Assembly (NCBI RefSeq): GCF_940807255.1
Contig: NZ_CALNWY010000002.1
Coordinates: 1-64,000 of the forward strand
Source: Mixta sp. Marseille-Q2659
GTDB taxonomy: Bacteria > Pseudomonadota > Gammaproteobacteria > Enterobacterales > Enterobacteriaceae
DNA length: 64,000 nucleotides
Direction of reading: 5' to 3'
Below the pieces are notes generated by a model. The model was given only the letters and a program-made list of their open reading frames with translations. It was not told the origin of the DNA and did not search any database. Shown piece after piece: positions 40,012 through 48,669 of this stretch. The number at the start of each line of letters is the position of its first letter. The first letter of the stretch is position 1. Both the position numbers and the translations under genes were made by a program.

Positions 40012-40684
40012 GATGCAAAATCTGAGCGTGGCGCACCGGCACGGCTACGATCTGCGCACGGTAGTGCATGACGTTTCGCTGACGGTCAACGCGGGCGAAT
40101 GCTTCGGGCTGGTCGGCCCTTCCGGCTGCGGCAAATCATCGCTGTTGTGGGTAATGGCTGGCCTGAATCCGCACTGGGAAGGCACTATGCAGCTGGCCGG
40201 TCATCAGGCGCAGCCGGGCAAAGCCTTTACCGGCGATCTGCGGCGCGACGTGCAGATGGTTTTTCAGGATCCCTACGCCTCGCTGCATCCACGTCATCGT
40301 CTGCGACGGACGCTGGCGGAACCGCTGAAGCTGCTGAAACAGGATAATATCAACGATCGCATCAGCGCCGGCTTGCGCCATGTAGGTCTCGATCCGGCGC
40401 TGGCCGATCGCTATCCGCATCAGCTGTCCGGCGGCCAGCGTCAGCGCGTGGCGATTGTGCGCGCGTTGTTGCTCCAGCCCAAAGTGCTGCTGCTGGATGA
40501 GCCGACCTCGGCGCTGGATATGTCGGTGCAGGCGGAAATCCTGAACCTGCTGAATCAGCTGAAACAGCAGGATGGCCTGACCATGGTACTGGTCAGTCAC
40601 GATCCCGATGTGATCGATCATATGTGCGATCGTGCCGTACAGATGGCCGAAGGCCGCATTGTCGGCACCCGCCACGCGGCGTAG
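40004..40684 (+). CDS. ABC transporter ATPase 2 (DppF/NikE type)
   Basis: 226 aa. Walker A GPSGCGKSS, Q-loop MVFQDPYASLHPRHRLRRTL (the DPYxSLxPR pattern is specific to DppF/NikE ATPases), signature LSGGQRQRVAIVRALL, Walker [13 protein letters not shown], and LVSHDPDVIDHM. It ends soon after the core domain, shorter than DppF. Last gene of the operon, followed by a terminator. Confidence 0.92.
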   Translation: MIEMQNLSVAHRHGYDLRTVVHDVSLTVNAGECFGLVGPSGCGKSSLLWVMAGLNPHWEGTMQLAGHQAQPGKAFTGDLRRDVQMVFQDPYASLHPRHRLRRTLAEPLKLLKQDNINDRISAGLRHVGLDPALADRYPHQLSGGQRQRVAIVRALLLQPKVLLLDEPTSALDMSVQAEILNLLNQLKQQDGLTMVLVSHDPDVIDHMCDRAVQMAEGRIVGTRHAA

Positions 40685-40712
40685 TGCGCTGGCGTCGGCT
40701 GGCAAAAACAAC

Positions 40713-40740
40713 AAAGGCGGCTCACACGGGCCGCCTTTTT
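40713..40740 (+). terminator. Terminator of the ABC transporter operon
   Basis: Stem AAAGGCGGC/GCCGCCTTT with an eight-base loop followed by TT, 28 bases after the last stop. Confidence 0.88.
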
Positions 40741-40762
40741 TCATGCTTCAGTGAAGCGTCTG

Positions 40763-40956
40763 TCAGGAAATCGCTGAATCCGAGGCGTCTTTCTTTTTGT
40801 CAGACTCGAAATGCGTTTTGAACTGTTCATAGATAGAATCATGTTGCTCGCATCGCCCTGCAGCGGGCTGAGTTTACCTGCGCGCACCAGTTCAATAACC
40901 AGCTGTAGCGCCGCCTGTTTTGGGCTGCTGGAAGGATGAGCAATTTCATTCGACAT
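40763..40956 (-). pseudogene. Small conserved enterobacterial protein with probable frameshift
   Basis: Starting at the ATG at 40956 the frame reads MSNEIAHPSSSPKQAALQLV, then IELVRAGKLSPLQGDASNMI, a plausible small cytosolic protein. In the same frame it then becomes a very basic tail (SKRISSLTKRKTPRIQ) ending at 40741. The neighbouring frame instead gives IYEQFKTHFESDKKKDASDS and stops at 40765-40763, a more natural amphipathic, charged ending of about 64 aa in total. One missing base near 40835-40842 would explain this. No named family; the frameshift itself is inference. Confidence 0.5.
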
Positions 40957-41031
40957 AAAACATTCCTGTCATTAAGGGGAAATGGCAGAGTTTAGCCTAA
41001 ACCCCAACAAAAACCGCGCCGGGACGAGCGC

Positions 41032-41382
41032 TTATTTGCCCGATTTTTTCAGCCAGGCCTGCATCCGATCAATTTCAGGCTGCTGCGCGGCGATAATCTG
41101 CTCAGCCAGCTTACGCATCTCTGGATCCTTGCCATATTGCAGTTCCGTTTTTGCCATCTCGATCGCGCCCTGATGATGCGCAATCATGCCCTGCGCAAAG
41201 GCGACGTCAGCATCCTTTGCCTCTAGTCCTTTCATCATATTTTCATGCATGGCGGTCATGCCCTGCTGATAGCTTTTTTGCGCTGGCGTCATCCCCTGAT
41301 GATGGTGCATTTTATCAGCGGCCCCGGCGCCGAACGGTGCAACTAATAAGGTAAGAATGAGAGCAACGGGCAAGGTTTTCAT
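41032..41382 (-). CDS. DUF305 periplasmic protein, probable metal binding
   Basis: 116 aa. Signal peptide MKTLPVALILTLLVAPFGAGA followed by KMHHHQGMTPAQKSYQQGM and the DUF305 signature DVAFAQGMIAHHQGAIEMAK, a four-helix bundle rich in His and Met. Members such as cyanobacterial CopM bind copper. GGAGG lies seven bases before the ATG at 41382; a longer frame reaching to 41547 would include the promoter and is rejected. A CueR-type promoter directly upstream supports a copper/silver role in the periplasm. Confidence 0.88.
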   Translation of the reverse strand: MKTLPVALILTLLVAPFGAGAADKMHHHQGMTPAQKSYQQGMTAMHENMMKGLEAKDADVAFAQGMIAHHQGAIEMAKTELQYGKDPEMRKLAEQIIAAQQPEIDRMQAWLKKSGK

Positions 41383-41413
41383 TATTGATCCTCCAGTAAA
41401 ATGACGATTATCC

Positions 41414-41444
41414 AGGCTACACCTTTCCCTTGGGGGAAGGTCAA
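41414..41444 (-). promoter_or_regulatory. CueR-type (MerR-family) copper-responsive promoter
   Basis: On the - strand TTGACC (-35, 41444-41439) and TAGCCT (-10, 41419-41414) are separated by 19 bases, the long spacer typical of MerR-family activation. The spacer contains the dyad ACCTTCCCCC...GGGAAAGGT, nearly the operator of E. coli copA. It lies 32 bases before the DUF305 start. Confidence 0.82.
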
Positions 41445-41651
41445 TAAGGAAAACGGCAAAATAAAACCCGTCTCGCTTAACGCCCGTTGACGGCAGCTGA
41501 AAATACGTTTGTGATTTAAAAATGATTATCTGTGAGGCAGGCGCCAAATAAATCCGAATCAGATAAATCTGTCTGTTTTTATCGCAGCTAAACAGAATAA
41601 TAACGGTTCAGCACCGCGTGAAGGTCGCTTTATAAGAAGCAGGTATTCCCG

Positions 41652-41876
41652 ATGAAATATTCTCTGGCAAATAATACGCTGTGGTTCGCCGTGGCTTTAT
41701 TGATAACAGGCAGCGTCCAGGCAGAAACCGTAGCGGTAGCACTGTCGCAAGAGCAGGATGGCGGCGCGCAGGGCCGCGCCTGTATCTACGTTTACTAGGG
41801 ACAGGCAGAATTTCGTCGCGTTAATGCGGGCGAAGCCTGCCAGCCCGAAATTATTATTAACGTCACCCCGCGCTAA
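41652..41876 (+). pseudogene. Small secreted protein gene interrupted by an amber stop
   Basis: The + frame from the ATG at 41652 encodes a signal peptide (LWFAVALLITGSVQA) and QGRACIYVY, then meets TAG at 41796-41798, and continues in frame as GQAEFRRVNAGEACQPEIII to a TAA at 41874-41876. The two parts make one coherent 74-residue secreted protein with a Cys pair, so the TAG looks like a CAG (Gln) to TAG change. Function unknown. The 48-residue truncated product would lose its second Cys. Confidence 0.68.
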
Positions 41877-41896
41877 GGTAAATTCACCTCGCCTTT

Positions 41897-42337
41897 TTAA
41901 TCAAAGACATTATTAATAACGCTGGTCACTACCGCAGTGCTAAGCGCGATTAACACCAAATCGCGTCCGGCAATACGCCATTCGTAGCCAGGATAATGGG
42001 GTAATTCACGCAGCATCGGTTCCGGCACCGCTTTTTTAGCAATGCCCGGTGGCAAAGGTTTACCGCGTGCGATATTTTTGGCAATTCCGGGCGGCAAATC
42101 GGTATAGCCGGTCAGCCCGTGCGAAACCGCCAGCCGCCGTGCATCGCTGTAGCCCATATTAATATGAATATCGCCGCCTTCTGCCCGTCGCCCTTTGTCA
42201 TGATGTTTGTCTTTGCCGTGGTTGCCGTGGCCTGGATTGCCGTGGCCTGGATTTCCATGACCGGGTTCGGCGTAAAGCGGCGCGCTCAGCAGCAAAACGG
42301 CGACGGCAAGCAGAGGTTTTAAGGTGACTGTATGCAT
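41897..42337 (-). CDS. CigR/RcnB-like periplasmic protein
   Basis: 146 aa from the ATG at 42337, which has GGAG eight bases upstream. Signal peptide PLLAVAVLLLSAPLYA, a His/Gly repeat (GHGNP three times, encoded by 15-base tandem repeats around 42224-42262) and KDKHHDKG, then the duplicated LPPGIAK motif (DLPPGIAKNIARGKPLPPGI) of CigR, and an RcnB-like end with a C-terminal hydrophobic helix (LVLIALSTAVVTSVI). Salmonella CigR is an anti-virulence regulator. The His-rich segment could bind metal. Role here is inferred by similarity. Confidence 0.8.
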   Translation of the reverse strand: MHTVTLKPLLAVAVLLLSAPLYAEPGHGNPGHGNPGHGNHGKDKHHDKGRRAEGGDIHINMGYSDARRLAVSHGLTGYTDLPPGIAKNIARGKPLPPGIAKKAVPEPMLRELPHYPGYEWRIAGRDLVLIALSTAVVTSVINNVFD

Positions 42338-42534
42338 GGTTTTCTCCAGCAATAAAGGTACGCTGCGATTATAGATACTATTTTCGCACATAAGCGTCTA
42401 CCCGCTCACTGTCCGGCATTTATCAGGACCAGGCTAAGCTTCGGTAGATAAATCGCTAAACGACCTTATCGGCTATACTTACCGACCAAAGAAAAAAAAG
42501 ACCTCAGAGCAAGGCGCGCGCAAAGGAGCGGAAC

Positions 42535-42705
42535 ATGTTGATTGGATTTGTACTTTTAGTGAGCGCCTGTGGCCACGACGCCTGTGATGCCCTGCCCGTT
42601 ACCGAACATATTTATCCAACAAAGGCTGCATGTGAACATATGGCGGCACGCATTCAGCAGCGTCGTCCGAATGCCGTATTGCTTTGCGGTGAAGTTCATC
42701 GGTAA
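42535..42705 (+). CDS. Small Cys-rich protein, possible lipoprotein
   Basis: 56 aa from an ATG with AAGGAG seven bases upstream. The start MLIGFVLLVSACGHDACDAL could be a lipobox (LVSAC) or a short signal; three further Cys (positions in ACDA, AACEHM and LLCGE) suggest two disulfides. The rest is PVTEHIYPTKAACEHMAARI. Not a family that I can name. Confidence 0.55.
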   Translation: MLIGFVLLVSACGHDACDALPVTEHIYPTKAACEHMAARIQQRRPNAVLLCGEVHR

Positions 42706-42811
42706 GCGTACGTAAAAATGGCTTTTTCTGCCGTATAGTCGATTGCTATCCGGCAGCAAAAAGGTCAAAATATGAGCTTTTTCCGCATTTATCAACATCG
42801 TTGTGAATCCC

Positions 42812-43048
42812 ATGAAAAATCGTAAGCCCCGTCGTCCCAGCGGACGATGGATTTATTACATTCTGGAAGATAATATTCTCTGGCCCTGTCCGGTGCGTTG
42901 GGAGTGGGAAAGTAGCTACGGCGGCTGGCTGCCGTTCTATTTCTCGCCCTCGCTGGAATTTATCGCTGGCGATCCGTCCAAAGCCTGGCGCGTTCCGGGT
43001 TCTGGCAATCGAACCGTGCGGCGTCAGCGCTGGCAGGAAGCGGCCTGA
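42812..43048 (+). CDS. Trp-rich hypothetical protein
   Basis: 78 aa from the ATG at 42812 (an in-frame ATG lies three codons upstream). Basic N-terminus KNRKPRRPSGRWIYYILEDN, aromatic centre WEWESSYGGWLPFYFSPSLE and a basic end. No signal peptide, no membrane helix, no family recognised. The ribosome site is weak, so the gene is moderately supported. Confidence 0.45.
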   Translation: MKNRKPRRPSGRWIYYILEDNILWPCPVRWEWESSYGGWLPFYFSPSLEFIAGDPSKAWRVPGSGNRTVRRQRWQEAA

Positions 43049-43592
43049 CCGCTGCGGTCAGCGCCGTGTGAAAGGCGTAATGAAAAGCCCGACCGTACCA
43101 GACGTGCCGGGAAAGCGTTTCCATACCACAAGGGGGAAAGCCATTGGAAAATGGCAAACTGAAGCGCACAACGCCACATCACTAGCGGTGCGCTGGTAAT
43201 ATAACACAATCTTAACTATTCACGTGTTAAGAAATTGCAAAGGATTCCCCTTAAAACCAGTCCTGACAGGCTTCTCAAGCTATCACGCTGAAATCCACCC
43301 TGCTCTCAGACAAACATATCAATAAGCTTATTTACTGTAGTTAAAAAATCTGGATCGATTCAGCAAAAAGGGCTTTCTGTCAGGTAGCAGTCTTTAGTTG
43401 CAGCGGTTACCTCTGTATTTAATTCGTCTGTGCTTCAACCGGTTAAATCCGTACTCGTCTCTGCGCCGCTTGCTTTCTGTAGCTCCTTTCTTTTTTCAAC
43501 AGCAACTCGCTTAGTATTATTCAGTTTTCATCAATATCCCCGGCGGTTAAGGTAAGCGCATCAGCAATCATCTGCTTATCTGAGGAGCGGTT
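43049..43592. other. Gene-free stretch upstream of sad
   Basis: About 540 bases with no convincing open frame. The last part must hold the sad promoter. No operator or repeat recognised. Confidence 0.5.
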
Positions 43593-44981
43593 ATGTCATT
43601 TTCACCAGAAACACATGCGATCTCGCGCAATCCGGCCAGCGGTGAAATCCTCTCCGCTCAGCCTTACATTAACGATCAACAGATCGATGCGGCTATTGCC
43701 GCCAACCATCAGGCTTTCCTCGCCTGGCGTCAGCAGCCGCTCAAGCTGCGGGCAGAAAAGCTACGCGCTCTGGCTGCGGCGATTCGGGCGCGCAGCGAAG
43801 AGATGGCGCAGATGATCACCGCCGAAATGGGCAAACCCATTCTTCAGGCGCGCGGCGAAGTGGAAAAATCCGCCAGCCTTTGCGACTGGTATGCCGAGCA
43901 TGGTCCGGCGATGCTGGCAACCGAACCAACGCAGGTGGAGAACAATCAGGCCGTCATTGAGTATCGCCCGCTTGGGCCGGTGCTGGCGGTTATGCCGTGG
44001 AATTTCCCGCTGTGGCAGGTGCTGCGCGGCGCGGTGCCGATTTTGCTGGCGGGCAACAGCTATCTGCTGAAGCATGCGCCAAACGTGATGGGCTGCGCGA
44101 TGCTGACAGAAGCGCTGTTTCGCGATGCCGGTTTGCCTGCCCATCTGTTCAGCGTTATTAATGCCGATAATGCTGGCGTCAGCCAGGCGATTAACGATGC
44201 GCGTATTGCGGCGGTCACGGTTACCGGCAGCGTGCGCGCCGGATCGGCCATTGGCGCTCAGGCAGGCGCAGCGCTGAAAAAATGCGTGCTGGAGCTGGGC
44301 GGTTCCGATCCCTTTATTGTGTTAAAGGATGCCGATCTGGATGCGGCGGTGCAGGCCGCCGTCGCCGGACGCTACCAGAATACCGGACAGGTTTGCGCCG
44401 CCGCGAAGCGCTTTATTATCGAGCGTGACATTGCCGATGCCTTCAGCGAGAAATTTGTCGCCGCGGTGCGTCAGCTGAAGATGGGCGATCCGCGCGTGGA
44501 GGAGAACTATATCGGTCCAATGGCGCGTTACGATTTGCGTGATGAGCTGCATCAGCAGGTAACGGCAACGCTGGCGGAAGGCGCCACGCTGCTGGCCGGC
44601 GGCGAAAAGCAGGCGGGCGCAGGCAACTACTATCTGCCCACCGTCCTGAGTAACGTCACGCCTGCGATGACGGCTTTCCGTCAGGAGATGTTCGGGCCGG
44701 TAGCGACCATTACCGTGGCCGATAACGCCGAACACGCGCTGACGCTGGCTAACGACAGCGAATTTGGTCTGATGGCGACCATTTATACCGCCGATGACGC
44801 GCTGGCGGCCGATATGGCGGCCCGCCTGGAGTGCGGCGGCGTCTTTATCAACGGCTACAGCGCCAGCGATGCGCGCGTTGCCTTCGGCGGCGTGAAAAAG
44901 AGCGGCTTTGGCCGCGAGCTGTCGCACTTTGGCCTGCATGAATTCTGTAACGTGCAGACCGTCTGGCGCAACCGCCGTTAA
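43593..44981 (+). CDS. sad: NAD+-dependent succinate-semialdehyde dehydrogenase
   Basis: 462 aa, exactly the length of E. coli Sad (YneI), which oxidises succinate semialdehyde to succinate. Near-identical blocks: ARSEEMAQMITAEMGKPI, CDWYAEHGPAML, VIEYRPLGPVLAVMPWNFPL, LELGGSDPFIVL (catalytic Glu), NTGQVCAAAKRFI (catalytic Cys) and the C-terminal SDARVAFGGVKKSGFGRELS. GAGGAG precedes the ATG at 43593. Single gene; a glutaminase neighbour known from E. coli is absent. Confidence 0.94.
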   Translation: MSFSPETHAISRNPASGEILSAQPYINDQQIDAAIAANHQAFLAWRQQPLKLRAEKLRALAAAIRARSEEMAQMITAEMGKPILQARGEVEKSASLCDWYAEHGPAMLATEPTQVENNQAVIEYRPLGPVLAVMPWNFPLWQVLRGAVPILLAGNSYLLKHAPNVMGCAMLTEALFRDAGLPAHLFSVINADNAGVSQAINDARIAAVTVTGSVRAGSAIGAQAGAALKKCVLELGGSDPFIVLKDADLDAAVQAAVAGRYQNTGQVCAAAKRFIIERDIADAFSEKFVAAVRQLKMGDPRVEENYIGPMARYDLRDELHQQVTATLAEGATLLAGGEKQAGAGNYYLPTVLSNVTPAMTAFRQEMFGPVATITVADNAEHALTLANDSEFGLMATIYTADDALAADMAARLECGGVFINGYSASDARVAFGGVKKSGFGRELSHFGLHEFCNVQTVWRNRR

Positions 44982-45155
44982 TTGCTTTTCGCGCCCGCTG
45001 TAGCGGAGTCGGGATATTCTGAAAGCCGGTGAAATCACCGGCTTTATTTATTTCAGATGACTGGCAAGCGCCGTTATCCCTGTTAACCTTACGTCTTGCC
45101 CCGCCGACTACGCACTGGCTGGCGGGGAATCGATCTTTATCTGAAGGAGAACGCG

Positions 45156-45977
45156 GTGGCGGTAAAATTGGTTGCGGTGGATATGGACGGAACCTTTCTG
45201 GATTCCGGCAAAAGTTATAATAAGGCGCGCTTTTTGCGTCAGTATGCCCAGCTAAAAGAACGCGGCATTCGTTTTGTTGTGGCCAGCGGCAATCAGTATT
45301 ATCAACTGCAAAGTTATTTTCCCGACATCGCCGATGAGATCGCGTTTGTTGCGGAAAATGGCGCTTATATCAGTGACCGTAATGAAGAAGTATTCTGCGG
45401 CGAACTCAGCGCGGAAAACGTGCGGCGGGTGCTGTCGATTCTGGCGGAAGAGCCGGAAATTAGCACCGTGGTCTGCGGCAAACGCAGCGCTTATATCCCG
45501 CCATCGATGTCGGACGAAGTGGTGGCGCTGCTGTCAAACCATTACCGTCGTCTGGAAAAACATGACGACCTTAATCATATCGACGATACCATTTTTAAAT
45601 TTTCCCTTAACCTGCCGCATGAAGGTGTTATGCCGCTGATTGAGCGGCTGACCAAAGCGCTTAACGCGGCCGGTAATATCGTGCAGCCGGTCTCTAGCGG
45701 CTTCGGCTTTGTCGATTTAATTATTCCCGGCCTGCATAAGGCGCACGGCGTCGGCTTGCTACAGCAGCGCTGGGGCATTGATGATTGTGAAGTGGTCGCC
45801 ATCGGCGATAGCGGTAATGATATTGAGATGCTGCGCCAGGCGGGCTACAGCTTTGCAATGGCCAACGCCACGGAAGCGGTATCGGCAGCGGCGCGCTATC
45901 GCACCGAGAATAATGATGACGAAGGCGCGCTGAACGTCATTGCCCGCCTGCTATCAAAAGAATATCCCTTCGGCTAA
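45156..45977 (+). CDS. ybiV: HAD-IIB sugar phosphatase (YbiV/SupH-like)
   Basis: 273 aa from a GTG at 45156, which has AAGGAG six bases upstream; E. coli YbiV is 271 aa. HAD motifs: I VAVDMDGTFLDSG (nucleophile Asp), II VVASGNQYYQL, III with Lys near HKAHGVGLL, and IV AIGDSGNDIEML. The C2B cap region VAENGAYISDRNEE and KFSLNLPHEG agree. It dephosphorylates sugar phosphates in the cytosol. An upstream in-frame ATG at 45096 is less likely. Confidence 0.9.
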   Translation: MAVKLVAVDMDGTFLDSGKSYNKARFLRQYAQLKERGIRFVVASGNQYYQLQSYFPDIADEIAFVAENGAYISDRNEEVFCGELSAENVRRVLSILAEEPEISTVVCGKRSAYIPPSMSDEVVALLSNHYRRLEKHDDLNHIDDTIFKFSLNLPHEGVMPLIERLTKALNAAGNIVQPVSSGFGFVDLIIPGLHKAHGVGLLQQRWGIDDCEVVAIGDSGNDIEMLRQAGYSFAMANATEAVSAAARYRTENNDDEGALNVIARLLSKEYPFG

Positions 45978-46062
45978 ACGCTTCTCCTTCGACGGCAGCC
46001 TGCGCTGCCGTCGCTTTGCCTGTTCCACTACGCGGCTGAGATCAGGCAATATAACGTCCTGC

Positions 46063-46920
46063 TTAAATCACGGCCACGCCGCCGGTCACGGCGACGGTGG
46101 AGCCTGAAATATAGCTGGCCTCGTCGCTGGCAAGCATCACATAAGCTGGCGCCAGCTCTGCCGGTTGTCCGACGCGCTGAAGCGGTACTTCGCTGCCCAG
46201 ATTTTTTACCTGTTCCGCAGGCATGGTCGATGGGATCAGCGGCGTCCAGATTGGGCCGGGCGCGACAACGTTCGAACGAATCCCTTTTTCCGCCAGCAGC
46301 GCGGCCAGGCCGCCGGAAAAGTTAACGATCGCCGCCTTGGTCGCTGAATACGCCAGCAACTTAGGTTTCGGCTGGTCGGCATTAATGGAGGCGGTGCTGA
46401 TAATCGCCGATCCGGCGGGCATATGGGGAACCGCCGCTTTGCACAGATAAAACATGCCATAAATATTGGTTTTCATGGTGCGATCAAACTCTTCGTCACT
46501 GATTTCATCCAGCGACTCGCGGGTCATTTGAAACGCAGCATTATTCACCAGAATATCGATCTGGCCGAAATTGCTGACCGCCTGCTGAATAATATGACGG
46601 CAGTGTTCCGCCTCGCTAATATCACCCGGCACCAGAACGGCTTTCTGCCCCGCTTCCTCAATCAGGCGCGCGGTATCTTTAGCATCCTCATGTTCATCCA
46701 GATAGGAGATCAGCACATCGGCACCTTCACGTGCATAGGCGATCGCCACGGCGCGACCGATACCGGAATCGCCGCCGGTAATAATCGCTTTTTTGCCTGC
46801 CAGACGGCCTGAACCTTTGTAGCTGGTTTCCCCATGATCCGGCGCGGGCTGCATATCAAAAATGGTTCCCGGCACGTCCTGTTGCTGTTCTGGCTGCGGT
46901 GGTTGTGGTCGACTGGTCAT
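46063..46920 (-). CDS. Short-chain dehydrogenase/reductase (YghA-like)
   Basis: 285 aa with the extended N-terminus of the YghA/general-stress SDR group (QQQDVPGTIFDMQPAPDHGE). Rossmann GGDSGIGRA, NNAA in ILVNNAAFQM, catalytic Ser in STASINADQP and the YxxxK motif YSATKAAI are intact; C-terminal YISGSTVAVTGGVAVI. Probably NADP-dependent, on small aldehydes or alcohols; substrate unknown. Confidence 0.88.
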   Translation of the reverse strand: MTSRPQPPQPEQQQDVPGTIFDMQPAPDHGETSYKGSGRLAGKKAIITGGDSGIGRAVAIAYAREGADVLISYLDEHEDAKDTARLIEEAGQKAVLVPGDISEAEHCRHIIQQAVSNFGQIDILVNNAAFQMTRESLDEISDEEFDRTMKTNIYGMFYLCKAAVPHMPAGSAIISTASINADQPKPKLLAYSATKAAIVNFSGGLAALLAEKGIRSNVVAPGPIWTPLIPSTMPAEQVKNLGSEVPLQRVGQPAELAPAYVMLASDEASYISGSTVAVTGGVAVI

Positions 46921-47241
46921 AATAAAACGGTCTCCTTTCAGGTGAATGGCCGCCTGGCCATCATGACTATCTTATTATTCAGTCAAGACAGTGGATAAAC
47001 GGCATTGACTGAATAATCGAATACCGTTTCAGTATAGTTGACTGACTCATTTTGCAAGCGCAGCGGTAACGCCGCCTGCCCTGTTCCAGCAGCCTGTGGC
47101 CCTGTTTTATCAGGTTTAATGGATGTTATTTTCGCGCAATGGTTTGGCTAAAAAAATAAATAAATGGCGTAATTTAAAAGCCCGGAAATAACTATTTCCG
47201 CAGGCTTTTCTCTGTTGCGTTATTAATATTAATCCACGCGC
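46921..47241. other. Intergenic region upstream of the SDR gene
   Basis: 320 bases between the ZapE-like gene end and the SDR start. It carries the SDR promoter (right-to-left). A possible terminator for the ZapE-like gene is the stem of GCCCGGAAATA/TATTTCCGCAGGC around 47180-47205 (imperfect). No gene seen. Confidence 0.45.
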
Positions 47242-48276
47242 TTATTGATAAACCGGCAATAAACTCAGACGGCTGAAGGTACGCTGAATATCCTCCAGTT
47301 CAACGCCGCGTGTTAACCTCGGCAGCGGGCTGTGCGCGGTCAGAAACAGCCGACACTGACGATCGTACAGCACGTCAATCACGTTAATAAAGCGCTGCTG
47401 AACGGCGGGCGATACGCGGGCCAGCTCAGGAACCTCTTCAATCAGCCATTGCGGATAACGATCGCAGAGCTGCAAATAATCCATTACCGCCGTCGGCGCT
47501 TCGCACAGCGCACTGAAAGAGAAATGCAAAAAATCCTGCGCTGGCGACAGCGTCTGAAGCGTGCGGTAGCCGACCTGTAGCGCCAGCGGCGCTGGCGCAG
47601 ACTGCGGCAAACCCAGCCGTTGCCGCAGCGCCTGGTCGCCGTTCAACAGCAGCCCGCCGGTGCTGAACGGTCCATGTTCTTCATGACTGAGCGTGCGGTA
47701 ATCCTTCTCACCCGCCAGCGCAATCACCTCCATTTGCTGTCGGATAAGCGCGATAGAGGAAACAAAACGCTGATGGTAAAGGGGATTCGCCAGCAGGTCT
47801 TCCGGCGGATGGTTGGAGGTCGCGATCAGCAGAACACCGCGCTGAAACAGTAGCTCCAGCAGCGGTTTGATCAGCATCGCATCGCCAATATCGTGCAGGT
47901 GGAACTCATCAAAACAGAGCAGCTGACAATCACCGATGGCGGTCAGGATAGCCTGATTAACGCTGCCGCCACGCGCAATAAGCTGATGCAGCTCGCGAAA
48001 AAAGGCGTGAAAATGCACCCGTTTTTTCTTTGCCAGCGGCGCCCAGTGGAAAAACGCATCGGCAATAAAGGATTTACCGCGCCCCGGTTCACCCCAGATA
48101 TAAAGCCCGCAATACGTTTTTTTCTGACCGGAAGAGGTAAGCCACGGCGCGGAAACCGCCTCCAGACGGGTGATAAGCCGCTGTTGATGGTGATCCAGCG
48201 TGATACCTTTCTTCTGCGCCAGCTGTGCCATGGCGTGCTGGAAAAGAACGCTATCCTGCCGTAATGCTTCAGTCAT
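47242..48276 (-). CDS. AFG1/ZapE-family ATPase
   Basis: 344 aa AAA+ ATPase. Walker A GEPGRGKS in LYIWGEPGRGKSFIADAFF, VHFHAFFRELHQL, Walker B LLCFDEFHLHDIGDAMLIKP, sensor LIATSNHPPEDLLANPLYHQ. E. coli ZapE (375 aa) associates with the division ring under oxygen limitation. This gene is not in the usual zapE position beside rplM/rpsI, so it is probably a paralogue rather than zapE itself. Its specific role is unknown. Confidence 0.85.
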   Translation of the reverse strand: MTEALRQDSVLFQHAMAQLAQKKGITLDHHQQRLITRLEAVSAPWLTSSGQKKTYCGLYIWGEPGRGKSFIADAFFHWAPLAKKKRVHFHAFFRELHQLIARGGSVNQAILTAIGDCQLLCFDEFHLHDIGDAMLIKPLLELLFQRGVLLIATSNHPPEDLLANPLYHQRFVSSIALIRQQMEVIALAGEKDYRTLSHEEHGPFSTGGLLLNGDQALRQRLGLPQSAPAPLALQVGYRTLQTLSPAQDFLHFSFSALCEAPTAVMDYLQLCDRYPQWLIEEVPELARVSPAVQQRFINVIDVLYDRQCRLFLTAHSPLPRLTRGVELEDIQRTFSRLSLLPVYQ

Positions 48277-48571
48277 CTCGCTGTCCTGGTGAGTTTTATC
48301 GGCCGGACATCATAACCAGGGCTACGCGTAATATCAGCAACAAGCCGTGCTGCCTGCGCGATCCCTGTCGACCGGACAGGATGACATCTTGCCGCCACGG
48401 CGACCATGAGCGCCAGCACATTAATTATCCCAACGCGAAAACATTCGAACGGGCGATGTGAATAAGAAAACAGAATTTGCCAGAACGTTAAAGATAAGAC
48501 CATTCCAAATTTTTAACTTATATATCAAAATATTAAGTCCGAGACATTCATTCAACCGTTAAAACGTTGCG
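48277..48571. other. Intergenic region upstream of the ZapE-like gene
   Basis: About 295 bases with the promoter of the ZapE-like gene (leftward) and the start of the SOS-regulated promoter (rightward). No gene or clear repeat seen. Confidence 0.45.
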
Positions 48572-48620
48572 TTGACAGGCCGGGAAAAGTTTTTACAACA
48601 AATGCTGTGTATATATACAG
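48572..48620 (+). promoter_or_regulatory. SOS promoter with LexA box
   Basis: CTGTGTATATATACAG (48605-48620) differs from the LexA consensus CTGTATATATATACAG at one base. A TTGACA (48572-48577) and TACAAC (48594-48599) with a 16-base spacer place the start of transcription inside the box, ideal for LexA repression. The operator is 50 bases before the ATG at 48670. Confidence 0.85.
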
Positions 48621-48669
48621 TTAATCGGAATGGTATTTGCTCTTTTTATGTAACGTTAAGGAACAACGT

